Source: Moringa oleifera
Taxonomy: Eukaryota; Streptophyta; Magnoliopsida; Brassicales; Moringaceae
Direction of reading: 5' to 3'
Assembly (NCBI GenBank): GCA_021397835.1
Contig: JAJFZO010000889.1
Coordinates: forward strand, 2,232,001-2,296,000
Length of the DNA: 64,000 nt
Part shown: positions 11,352 to 22,560 of the stretch, in pieces
Layout of the letters: each line of letters opens with the position of its first letter
Position numbering within the stretch: position 1 is the first letter of the stretch
Notes under the pieces: generated by a model
What the model was told of the DNA's origin: nothing
Database searches by the model: none
Seen by the model: the letters and a program-made list of their open reading frames with translations, nothing else
Translations under genes and position numbers: made by a program

Positions 11352-12957
11352 TCAGAGATTACGATGACCAAGAACTTCCTTGATGAGTTTCTCGAAATTA
11401 CTATAAGACGATCCGCCATTATCAGTTGCAGCTTCTGCTTTCGTTTTCCATTCCAAGGTCTTTTCTCTCAGTCTCTTTCCTTCATCTCCTTCGATCATCT
11501 CCTTCACCAAAGCCTCGACTTCTCTGCGTTTGACGTCTTGATCGATTTCGACGCCTATGCCCCATGTGGTGCACGCGTAACGAGCATTCGTCGGTTGCTC
11601 GGCGATGAAAGGCCAACATGTAACAGGCACGCCTCCGCAAACAGCTTCCGTTAAAGAATTCCACCCACAATGACTCAAGAAAACGCCGACCGATGGGTGT
11701 TTAAGGACTTCGTCTTGTGGGCACCAGCTCGCGATCAGGCCTCTCTCCTGGATCTCGTCTAGGAACTCTTCAGGCAAGACTGCAGACTCACCCATCACCA
11801 CTCCAGCCCTCAGGATCCACAGAAACGGGTGCTTGCTGTCTGCAAGCCCCCATGCAAATTCTTTCAACTGCTCCTCAGTCATCATCGCTGTCGTGCCGTA
11901 GTTCACGAACACGACCGAGTTGGGTTCCCACTTATTTAGCCATTGGAGACAACTTTCTTCTTTCTCAGATGATATCGGCTTGTATGACTTGACTTTGCTT
12001 TCGGGCATGTGCCTTGCCAGCAAGGAGAGTGGACCAACAGTACAAATATTCGGAAACTTCGCTGCAATGGCCTCTAACACTTCAGGTTCAAACTCGTCGA
12101 ATGTGTTGAAGATAATGGCAGAAGAATTCAAGCAATTTACTGTTTCCGCCACGAGAGAATCAAATATAAAGTCATGTGGATCAGTTGTCCTGATGAAGGT
12201 CGGCAGGTCCTTCAGCCTCATGTTGCTCATGCCTGGTATCCAATGGATCCCCTTATCCAGGGTCCCGTCACTAATGAAGTTCTCGTCTGAAACTCAGTTA
12301 GACTAACCATTAATGCTTAATTGTCAACAACAATGAATGACGAACAAAAGAAACCAAAAGCAAACCACCCATTAATTACTAGAAAGTTCAAAAGTAGGAC
12401 AGAATTCTCCGCTAGCTAGCTGATTTGATTTTTACCAAAAAAAATAATTAAAAATCAGATGAACAGAAGGTCTAAAACATACCTTTGAATGGGAAAAGGC
12501 CTCTCTTAGGCAATTCACTGCACTGCAAACAGGCCATGAAGCCACAAGCTGAGGCGATCCAGAACTGAGAATGCGGTATGCCAAGTGCTTTGGCACCCTC
12601 AACTCCAAACCCCATGACACCGTATGGAATTATACAACTAATAGGAGGCACATCAGGCCATGAATTTAGCTTAGCTATTAACTCAATAAATGGAGCCAAA
12701 CAGGTTCTGGAGAACGGATGGAAATCGGCTGGTAATATGGTTTCGAAACGGAAGTCCGATAAGGCCTTGACGGAGTTGAAGCCGTAGTAGTGGATGGGCA
12801 GTGTGTTTTGGAACTCAGTTATAACAAAGGTTATGCGAAAGCCTCTTGAATGGAGAACCCTAGCTAGTTGCATAAAAGGGTTGATATGGCCTTGTGCTCT
12901 CTAAGGCACCATGACTGCTTGTGGCCTTGTGCTTCTGGCTGCACCATCGTTCGCCAT
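11352..12957 (-). pseudogene. UGT85-type UDP-glycosyltransferase, disrupted
   Basis: Two exons, 12957-12483 and 12286-11352, are split by a 196 bp phase-1 intron, matching the conserved UGT85 intron position; together they give 470 codons including the stop. Exon 2 carries the PSPG sugar-donor box, starting WCPQDEVLKHPSVGVFLSHC and ending AEQ; the last Gln is typical of UDP-glucose users. UGT85 enzymes glucosylate small hydroxylated acceptors such as cyanohydrins and terpenoids. Codon 19 is TAG (12903-12901), where relatives have VP[YF]PAQGHINP; the next residue is Arg instead of Pro. The next Met (12873) lies after the catalytic His of the GHINP motif, so a protein started there should lack catalysis. 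The stretch between FETI and CLAPF is also about 14 residues shorter than usual. Both splice sites and the rest of the frame are intact, so decay looks recent. Confidence 0.85.
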
Positions 12958-13007
12958 AATCTTCAAGCAATCGATGCAATTGATGAATAACTCCACTTCC
13001 TGCTGCA

Positions 13008-13016
13008 ACTTATAGA
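13008..13016 (-). promoter_or_regulatory. Possible TATA box of the UGT85 pseudogene
   Basis: On the minus strand TTTTCTATAAGTTGC places a TATAAG about 55 bp upstream of the original ATG at 12957. It is a weak consensus, but the only one close by. Confidence 0.35.
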
Positions 13017-13232
13017 AAACTCTCTGCCCGCCGGCAATACTTCCAGCAGGCAAAGATCTGTCTTTTTTTCTGACTTAATTTATTGATAAACAGATTACTT
13101 AATCTATCTATGATCACTTGGGACAGAAAGATGATGTCTACAGAATAAAGAAATATCAACAAATTTATATGATTTGAGCTACAAGTATTTATTAACATTC
13201 ACAGCCACCATGCCAAGCACACTCTCTGACTC

Positions 13233-13277
13233 TCCCCTCCCCCTCCCCCCACCCCCAAAAAAAAAAAAAAAAAAAAA
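13233..13277. repeat. C-rich tract followed by poly-A
   Basis: Pyrimidine tract of interrupted C runs (13233-13257), then about 20 A. It is a simple-sequence tract in the upstream region of the glycosyltransferase pseudogene. Confidence 0.85.
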
Positions 13278-13450
13278 TCTCTATTTCTCTAATATTAAAA
13301 AAGTAAAATCCCCTATTTTCTCTGGAATGAATAAAATGAGGAGACAGTCTAATTTAATTATTTTACCTTATGATCACATATGTTGCCAAAACTATGTGGG
13401 TTGCCATAAAATTAGATAGATTCCCATCTTTAATTTTTCAAGGGAAAAGA

Positions 13451-13760
13451 TTCAATTTCCTTTATTAGATTGGTTATTGGAATTTGATTTGTTTAACAGA
13501 GTTAATTCAATTTCCTTCATTGGACTGATTCTATTTAGCCCTTCATTTTCATAAAAGAAATAATGGAATTTACTTTGCCTGATTCTTGTTATTAATTTAT
13601 GTATAAGAAATAAATTGATTTCTTTTGCTAGACTGATCGTAATCTCACACATAATAATCTTCAATCCTTTTATCAGACTAGCTTTCACATGAAGAAAATA
13701 TGCCTGATAACAATCTCCAATTTTTTTATTAAACTGATTTTTACACCAGAAAAAAGCATT
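13451..13760. repeat. Diverged tandem repeat, about six units of 47-59 bp
   Basis: Units begin near 13451, 13506, 13565, 13613, 13660 and 13714. Each starts with a variant of TTCAATTTCCTTTATTAGAC followed by TGATT, and most end in a purine-rich segment such as ATAAAAGAAATAA, ATAAGAAATAA or CAGAAAAAAG. The shared block is plain by eye, although units differ from each other by roughly a quarter to a third of bases. It lies 0.5-0.8 kb upstream of the UGT85 pseudogene start. The open frame across it on the minus strand (13452-13781) is a by-product. Confidence 0.7.
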
Positions 13761-13799
13761 CTCGGAGAACAGATGTTTCAACTAACCGGGAAAAAAAAT

Positions 13800-15380
13800 T
13801 AAAATTGGAAGTAATCCGAGTACCAACCTTGATAATTAGGCCATCTTGTATTAATTAATAAATGAGAATATTTATAATAGTTTATGTAGAATACACATAG
13901 GAGACTCTTGAGGTGATAGAGAGACCAAGTTCTTTTTTGGTACCCACAAACATTTGATATCAATTGTGACATGCTTAATTAAATATGAGCCGAAACGAAC
14001 TGACCGATGTAACCCAAGAGCCCATGTGTCAAAGAGTGAAAAGCCCAACCCAACGTGGCCCAGTCTGAATTCTTAATGTCAGTCCAGAGTCTGGGCCACC
14101 AGAAGGTGTCTGCCATGCATTGAGCCCATTCATGCCTTTTCTTCTCCTTCCCAAGCAAATGGGTTTAATGGGTTTCTATTATAAAGTGGATAGTTGCCGA
14201 ATCATCAAGGGGTTACAACCTTTAGGAGTTTAGTAAATCATGCATGTCTATAGTTAAATAAACATTACAATCTCTTATAATGTTTTGATGGTTAAAGTTG
14301 TAGACAAAGATATATGTTACTCATAAGATATTGTTCGTTTTTAATGTGATCACATGGTTTTGTTTCTTTAAAAATTATATTGTGATCATAATACTTATTT
14401 TCTTTATTTTGTCTAAGTCATAAGGTATCCCCATGTCACATGGGTACAAGATTAGTCCTTATTCGAGTTTGAGTAGGGCCATAAGGATAAAAAGAATTCT
14501 CTCGAGTTTCAAACGCAAGACATCTGATTAATCTAAAAGAGACTCTTATCATCTTATCTAACAACTTTAAATCTTAAAAATTAAAATATATTCGATCGAT
14601 ACTCGATATGAGATTAATGATAAACCTTTTAACATGATGCCTTAACATGTGTATCTATGAGCATATTATGGTGAAAATCCTAAGAAGTGATAATGTTGTT
14701 GCCTAGTGAAGAAAACTCCAAGCAACCCAAAGCCAATGAAGCCTTTTTGAAGAAGACAACAGGCCTTTTTGGAAGAGGGATGGGTTGTGCTCCCATTGCT
14801 AGACAGGGGTATAAATGAAAGTAGCTGAAGCATCCAATCAACAACTTGTGCTACACCGATCCATGCCCTCCACCGTTAAGCCCCACGAGTTCTCCTTTTT
14901 ATTAATTTCTAGTGATTCAATGCTTTGCCTACCCATTTATACGTCATCTGGCAAGGGAGCTTTCACCTTTTTGGACGCTATCTCACCCCCTTCTGTTCAT
15001 CCAGATATCGACAACGGTTGCTCTTCCAACTCCATCCAGGCATCCAGCCTTCTGCAGCAAAACCCAAACCATTTGCTACTTGTACCTCAAGGTAGGCCAA
15101 ACCATCTAATCGTAAATTGTATCATCCATCAATTCAATTAGAATTCGGTGGCAAGTGGTACCAGTGGAAACAAAAATTTATTTTCAAAATAAAATCAGAT
15201 AATTTGTTGATATGAAGTGTTTAAAGAAATGACAATACGTAATAATTTGATAAGTTTAAGATATGTTTTTTTAATTTTTATTTTTAAAAATGTGATACAA
15301 TTATTGATAAATTTAAAAATTGCATCTTATATTATAAAAATAATTTAAATTTCAGTAAAAATAGTAATTTAAATATTAAA
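13800..15380. other. Intergenic, no confident gene
   Basis: Mixed composition. An open frame at 14815-15141 (108 codons, +) sits just after a TATAAAT at about 14811. Its predicted protein has no recognisable domain, and the frame overlaps another open frame, so I do not call it a gene. Nothing else is supported. Confidence 0.5.
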
Positions 15381-15389
15381 ATGGTAGAG

Positions 15390-16512
15390 CAGCTAGCTAG
15401 CTGGGATAGGCAATCGGCTGGAGCCGGTGGCTCAAATTACGAGGGAGGAGCAGGACTTGGGTTGAACCCCATAACCCAAACAATGGGCACAGAAATCTAG
15501 GGGTACCTACAGATGCTTCCCGGGATCTGTGCAGAGAAAAAGAAAAGAGAGCCCGCGATGCATATGCGTTTGTCTCTGTCTTTCTGAGAGGGAGAGAGAG
15601 AAGAGAGAGCACATATCTTGATCCAGGGGAGGAGTGGCCAAAAGAGTCAAAAATGGCTGACGACTGAGGGGAGAGAGAGAGAAAAAAAACGCAGAGAGAC
15701 ATTGAGCAAGTTATGTGGGACCCATATCTGTGCGTCTTTCCATGTATACACACAAATGGATGTCTTTCTTTTTAAGATGGCGGATCAAAGCGAAGAAAAA
15801 GAGAAAGTGGTCACGACATGCACAGTGGGAGAAAAACCGAGTTTCCGAATACAGAAGACAGAGAAAGGAAAAAGATAGAAAAGAAAACCTATTGGGTAGA
15901 TTCAAAAGCCAACGTACTGTTTCTTGTATTTGTTTTTCACTACTGCTTTTCGTTCTCTCTTTTTTCAAGTTGTGATGTAAATGTGTTGTGATGTGACGTC
16001 CCTTCACCACCCACCATGTGATACCCCAATGCCCAACCCAGGCCCCCCATACTCGACCCCCTTTCCACCTATTCTCACGCGCCGTCTCCTCCACCCCAAA
16101 ACTGCCCATCTCGACCTCTGCGTCATCTTTCCTTCCATTCCTTTTTTTCATTGCTATTTGAAACCACTATCAACATCCCCCTATTTTCTGGATCGATTGT
16201 GATTCACGCGCTATGCAGGCGATGGTGGAAAACCAATTCTCTTGTCCCGAGAGGAGCTGTCAGTGGCAGGGGTTGTTTTCAGTGGGCCCTTCTGTGCGGA
16301 CACATTGGTCCCACGTAGAGGCGTCCGCTTTTGGTGGGCCCACCAGTTAAAAAAGCAGCCTTTCTTATTCAGTGTGCTAAGTCTATAGGTGTGTCCCCAG
16401 GGCCGGACCCAGCCCGAGGATTCCTTCGCACCCTATGCGTCTATGCCACCCACCACCACTACCACCCTCCCAAACGCCACCCTCCCTTCATAAAACACCC
16501 CCCAAACCAGCG

Positions 16513-16543
<31 letters not shown>

Positions 16544-16550
16544 AGCAAAA
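15390..16550. other. Less AT-rich island with GA- and C-tracts and TGGGCC motifs
   Basis: This stretch stands out from its AT-rich flanks. It has GA-rich runs (15580-15690), a pyrimidine-rich segment (15980-16140), GTGGGCCC at about 16282 and the perfect palindrome GGTGGGCCCACC at 16333-16344. It ends in a run of 21 C followed by A (16513-16545). Short ORFs overlap on both strands and none looks like a protein. It could be a promoter, an unannotated non-coding transcript or a conserved non-coding block. Confidence 0.4.
16333..16344. promoter_or_regulatory. GGTGGGCCCACC palindrome (class I TCP / site II type)
   Basis: A perfect 12 bp palindrome containing GTGGGCCCAC, which matches the known class I TCP consensus GTGGGNCC on both strands. 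The same 12-mer recurs at 22312-22323, and GTGGGCCCAC at 18474-18483. Confidence 0.45.
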
Positions 16551-18129
16551 ACAAAATTAATATATTTTTAAAATAAAAATAATAAAAGAAATTATTTTTT
16601 AGCAGATCGGCATTAATCTTTTTCATGAATATCTATCTACTCCCATATTTAGGATTTTTTACATGTCCTGGCTATCAGACATAATTCTCTTTCCATGCAC
16701 TTTTGTTGAATTAATGGTTTGTACCCAGACCCGTGTTATTGTAATATTCTCAAAGTACTTTTCTTGGTTGGAAGTTTAAATAATAATATTAATAATAAAT
16801 TTTTTTTATAGTAACATTATATACTTTTTATTTTTAAAATTTATTATTTTTTTAATTTTACAATATCACATCCCAAAAATGGTAAATAATCCAGGAGATT
16901 ATTTATTTATTTTAAATTTTAAAAAAAATGATACAAAATTTAAAATTAAATTTTTTATATTAAAGTTATATTATTTTTAAACTATCTATTTGAATGATGT
17001 AAATTTAAAGCTCGGATTATGGCGCATGAAATTTATATTAGAAAAATTCAAGCATGAACCCATTGGGTGGCCCATGAGCCTTTGTCCAACAATATTAAAT
17101 ATTAAATCGTTACAAAAGTGAAAGAGGTATATAAAAAATTATCATAGGGTATGATTAAGATATATTATTACTTCTAATTTAGCATCACTAAGTAGATTTT
17201 TTGGCACATTTTCCCATGAAAAACATAATCTACAACATTAACCATATCTTACACTATGAGGCACATTCTCTAACAATTAATCACTAATTTTGGATAATTT
17301 TAATGAAATTGATACAAATCTTCAATTTTAACATTTAATAATTTTTTTCCCATGAGCAAAAAATTTAAAAAAAAATGATGGACCGACATGGTGGGAGTGA
17401 GTGCACATGCCAGCTTAGTTAGGAGAACGAGACATCCTAAAGTACATGTCATGCGAAAATGTCGAACCAAAATTAGAAACGCTTGATACCGTGTGTTGCA
17501 TATAGCTGAATTTTAACATTATATGCATCTCTTCTCCAACAAGCACCATTGTTATATAAGCCAACTTTGTTTTGCCATCACTATATACGGCAATTATACC
17601 ATATAGTTTAATTGGATCCACCAAATGCGACATCCTATTAATATTCTTGTACTATGTCATCCTTGTCTCTTTTCTTCCTCAAAATAAGATCAAGCAAAAA
17701 AAAATCCAATTTGGGTATTATGTTTCGATTATTTCAATAAATCTTTCATCGGGTATGAACAATTTTATTGTTTTAATTTATTTCATGCATATATATATTT
17801 TATATTTCTCATCTTGTAACTTTAGTTTTATTAAAAGCACTATGACCTTAATTAAAGTCACCATATATGAAGGAGTTACAAAAATATAATTTGACTATGA
17901 CATTATTAATTAATGTAAAAGAATATTTTAATCCTAATAAGATATAGGATAAATATAATATATATATATGAATTATAGTTATTTTTAATTTAAATCTTAA
18001 TGGATCAATTGTATATCTAATTTTTTTTGATTTTGTGTAAATTAATTTTTAACGTATTTTTGTTGGTAAAATATCCCAAAAATTAAACATATTTTTGTTA
18101 GAGAAATTTTTTTAAATTTTTTTTAATAT

Positions 18130-18260
18130 TTATAAAATTTTAAAAAATTTATGATAATATCTTGAATATTTTTGTTTTACATCGACAGAAAATTTTAATT
18201 CAAATTTTGTTGTATAAAATCTTTAATTTAAATATACTTAATTTTTTAAAATTTTATGAA
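18130..18260 (+). repeat. AT-rich dispersed repeat, copy A
   Basis: Contains the order TTATGATAATATCTTGAATA, TTTTTGTTTTACATCGACAG, AAATTTTGTTGTATAAAATC, TTTAATTTAAATATAC. Similar ordered blocks occur near 21.36, 26.95 and 28.08 kb, and in inverse orientation near 21.70 kb. No coding capacity; boundaries are not visible. Confidence 0.5.
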
Positions 18261-21179
18261 TTTTAAATTAAATTAAATTAAATCAAAACATCAAATATGT
18301 ATTTAATTTTATTTATATTCTGAAATATAAAATAAAAATAATTTAACTATTTTTTAAAAATTATATTTAAAAAATATAAAATATCAATTAGAGAAGGCCA
18401 ACTTAACTACCTATCATAGTTTGTAGATCCCGGTCATAAATGAGTGGAGTGCATGAAATTAGCTGGGTCTCTTGTGGGCCCACATGTTGGGTCATATTGG
18501 GCCCACTTCCATCAGATGTGGGCCTTCCCTGTCTGGAGTATCAAATGGGATATTACAATGCCTGAGGCCCTGAACTCAAAATGTATCACTTTTCTTCTCT
18601 GATACTTATGAGTAAAGAAAGGCAACAATTAATAATTAATTGAACAGATCATAATTAAACTCATCAGTGGTAACATCAAGGTGATAATTTGACTGAGCCC
18701 CTCAACCAATTATAATCGCACATCACACAAACAGTAATGCATTATCATAAACTCTAAGCAAATAGCCGATTCGACATTATTTTTCAATTTAGAATCATAG
18801 TTTATTTAATTTTTTAAATTATTATTTATTTATTTATTTATTATATTAATATAATAAAAAAATAAAATATATTTTTATTTTTTATTATAATAATCAGCAT
18901 AAATCATATCCGAACAAAACCTTAATGTGTAATTCTCTATCTAAAGCCAAATAACGATGAGTACCCACTTATCTGTGTAAATACATATATCCGGCCATGA
19001 ATTAAATATGCGGCAATCATTTTCCTTGGTGCACATATTCAACTGAGCGGCTAGTTTTACCAATTTAAGTGAAGGTTGCTTTCGCTAATATTGTACTTTA
19101 AAAAAGGTATCTACCCTATGCCGTTTACATTTATTATGATTAATTAAGCTTGCATTTAATATTTTTTAAATATTTTATTATTAATTATTATAAATTTTTT
19201 ATAATTAACCCGACAATGCTATGTCCCCACTTTGAAAATAAAGACAAATACCAAACTATATATTTCGTATAAAGTTGATGGAGAGAGAGGTCCCTACCAA
19301 TTTATTTTAACTTTATAGAATATATATATATATATATTATAATAAAAAAATATATTATCTCTTAATGAATCATGATTCTCATCTAAAGCATAATTTAGGT
19401 TCTTTCAATCTCTTCCTTGGCTGCAAGTCTTTTTTTAAACTTATGTTTACAGTTACCAATTACAAATTAATTATGAAAATTTTCTTGTTAATTTTATTAA
19501 TTAATTTATTTATTTAGTATCATATATTGTTAATTAATAATTGAGGATGCTATATTTCACTAATAATATTACGTGCAAATGATATCATATTAGAGATATT
19601 ATTAATTTTAAAAATAAATTTGAAATAAATATATAAATAAAACCAAAATTAAAAATTGTTATATTAATTGATAAAATAAGTTTTAAGTGATGCAGGATGC
19701 CAGAACTGAATGTTTCATAAATCATAACTATCTCTGTGCCACAAGATTACCAGACAAATTAAACAATTTCAATGAAACATAAAGATAGAGAACAAATAAT
19801 GGCTCCATGACTTCCAAGTTGTAATAAATTTATTTCTTTCACTTTCTGTTAAAGGAAGATTCTTAGCTTTTTGCAAAGAAAATTATCATCTTAAACTCAG
19901 TTTTAGTGTTAATTAAATAATAAAATTTTAATAAAATCAATACTCCGTTGATTTTATATTTATCGATTTTTAAAATACAATGTATGAATATTGATTTTTC
20001 TAATTTATTACATTAATCAAAACTAAAAACTAATTATTTCTTTTATTAAATTAGATAAATATCACATAAGATTTTGAAGTTTATCATTTTTTTTCAAATA
20101 AACACCTATTATTAAAAAGACTTCAAACAAAACAAATAATGTCTAAATTAGAACTTTATTTAAAATGATTGAAAAAGTTAAGGTCATTTTTATTGTTAAA
20201 ATAAATAAAAGATTACTTAAATAAAAATTTGAATGATTTCAAAGTCACCATAATTTTTTTAAATTTTTAATTACACAAATTTTCAAAAAAAGTATTTCGA
20301 GTACTAATAATATTTTATTTTATTTTTTGTGATAGTAAGTTGAATATTTTTTTACATTTTAAATATCTTAGATTAAATATCTTCTCATTTTGCAAATATA
20401 AATGAAAATTGCTACAAATTCAATTTTCTCTGCTCTTTTCTTTCTCCTCTCCTCTCCTTTTATTTTTTCTCTTTGCCCAAACATAGCTTAAGACAGTCCA
20501 CAAAGGAACACACTGAAGGAAGGCAACAGTGTTAAGTCATTGTTTAATATAATTTGCTGCAGGGCAGTACTGGTGAAGGTGGATTTAGATAAAGAATGTC
20601 TTAAATAATTACTAAAACAATATAAAGTATGCCCTAAGAAAGACTTTTAATAATTAATTATTTATTCATAATCAAGAAAAAGCCTCCTAATCTATTTCTT
20701 GCATCTGCATTGATTTTTTTTCTTTTAATATTGGTATAAATATCTCATCTTATACTTAATAACATGTACTAAATCATGATTTATTTTTTAATAAATTTTA
20801 AAGGGTAGTAAATACAAAATAGTTGTACTTTATGGTACTATAATTTTGGTCTATTTTATTAGGGCTGAATGGGGCAATTTAATTCCCAAATTCTTGGTTT
20901 GTGTTAGTAAAATGGGGCAATACTTTCTTTATAAGTACTTTTTATTTTTAATATTATAGATGATAATTACACATAACTACAAAATAAAGTAAAAGTATTT
21001 ATTTTATTCAATTATAGTATATCAATATATTTTCAAAATTATCTATATAAATTATATTAATGTTATTTTGATAAATAAAAAAAATTAAACTATACACATC
21101 AGTTAATTTGAATCATGAAATATCAATTGGTTCAATGATATCCATAATATTTTAATTTAAACTTAAATTTAAATATCTA

Positions 21180-21450
21180 AGCAACAATTAATATTATTTT
21201 TGATGTTAAAATATTTAAACAATGATTTAAATAAATTATACATTTTATTTTGAATCAGTTACTCAAATTTAAATAATATTTGACTTATGACTTATTTTTA
21301 TAAATTTTTAATATTATTAAATTAAAAAATGTATATTTAATATGAAAAAAATTTTAAAATTTTTATGATAATAGCTCATATATATATATATATATAATTT
21401 CAACTAGAAATTTATTTTATAAAAACTTAAATATCTCTAATTTACAATTT
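21180..21450 (+). repeat. AT-rich dispersed repeat, copy D
   Basis: Shares with 27930-28200 the upstream block TTTAAATAAATTATACATTT, followed by TATTTTGA and later TTATGATAATAG. It then continues with an AAATTTATTTTATAAAAACT segment equivalent to the one in copy A. A TA microsatellite has expanded inside it. Confidence 0.45.
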
Positions 21451-21689
21451 TTTAAATTAATATCTAAATTGATTCAAATTAAATCATTAAGGATACAATT
21501 CATTAATTGATAATTTAAAGATGAAATCTAAAACGAGTATAATTGAATATTTTCTTACACTTATTTTTATTTTTTTAATAAGAGTAAAGTTTTAATAAAA
21601 AGATATAGACTTTGTACATTTTTAATTTAAAATTTTCTATTTCAATATTTTTAATTGAATTGATTTAAATTTTATTAAAAATTTTTAAA

Positions 21690-21800
21690 ATTAAAAATAC
21701 TCAAATTAAAGATTTTATACGATTAATATTAGCTTAAAATTTTACGTGAATGTAAAAAAGTGATCAAACTAACATCACAAAAAAAAATTAAAAATTTTGA
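21690..21800 (-). repeat. AT-rich dispersed repeat, copy E (inverted)
   Basis: AAATTAAAGATTTTATAC, TTAAAATTTT and GAATGTAAAAAA follow in the same order as in the reverse complement of the copy at 18130-18260. This gives an opposite-orientation member of the same family. Confidence 0.5.
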
Positions 21801-22139
21801 AGTATTGAAAAAAATATTTTTTAATTTTATATTATATAATTTTTAAAAAAAATTATGAATAAAAAATTATTAAAATTTAATAAATAAGTTAAACAAAATA
21901 TTTGGGTCATTTTTGAAATATTTCAACAAGAAAAATGATATAAATTTACATAATCATTTTAATTTTAAAATTTAAATTAAATTAAATTAAAATTTTAAAT
22001 GTATAATTAAAAAATATATTTTAAAATTTAAATTCTGATAATACTCACATATATATATTTATATTATAATAATATTATTATTTTAATATTTTTTTGATAT
22101 ATTAATAAAAAACTTATCTGATGACGCTTTAATGTCACG

Positions 22140-22397
22140 AGCTGTTGAATTAATAACATAAAATGACAATTTTGGGAAGGTTGTGATGTAGCTTTCATTG
22201 CCCCCACCACAATGGGATTTGCTGTGTGCACGGTTCATCCAAACAAGGCGGATTAAGACACGCGTCTACAACTGAGTGGTCTTTAAAGCGCTCACGTCAT
22301 AAGTCAGAACAGGTGGGCCCACCAGAAGAGATGCTGATGGTCAATGAAATTGACCGTGATGGATGGTAATATGAACACGTCTTCTATTCCTTCACAG

Positions 22398-22428
<31 letters not shown>

Positions 22429-22560
22429 AAAAATAGTGTGAAGGGAAGGGGCTCTTTGTCGTAAACGGCGACGTCGTATTCAACAAGCGAATCTATCAAA
22501 CCAAATACTGTCGCTATCAGAGGTTGTCCGCGTCTCCACGCCACCCTCCCCTCCCCTGTC
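22140..22560. promoter_or_regulatory. Less AT-rich island with TCP palindrome, inverted W-boxes and (GA)n
   Basis: Inside the AT-rich desert this 0.4 kb block holds CACGTCAT, GGTGGGCCCACC (22312-22323), the inverted W-box pair GGTCAAT-GAA-ATTGACC (22339-22355), AACACGTC, a (GA)n run (22398-22425) and ACGGCGACGTCG. The density of known plant transcription-factor cores suggests a promoter or distal enhancer. No open frame starts from it convincingly. Confidence 0.45.

Noticed and set aside
11364..12306. Several plus-strand frames over the glycosyltransferase
   Set aside because: Antisense shadows of UGT85 exon 2, which has clear homology on the minus strand.
13452..13781. 109-codon minus-strand frame
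   Set aside because: It runs across the diverged tandem repeat and shows no protein family features.
15711..16151. 146-codon minus-strand frame in a GA/CT-rich island
   Set aside because: Low-complexity composition and overlapping open frames on both strands; no recognisable protein features.
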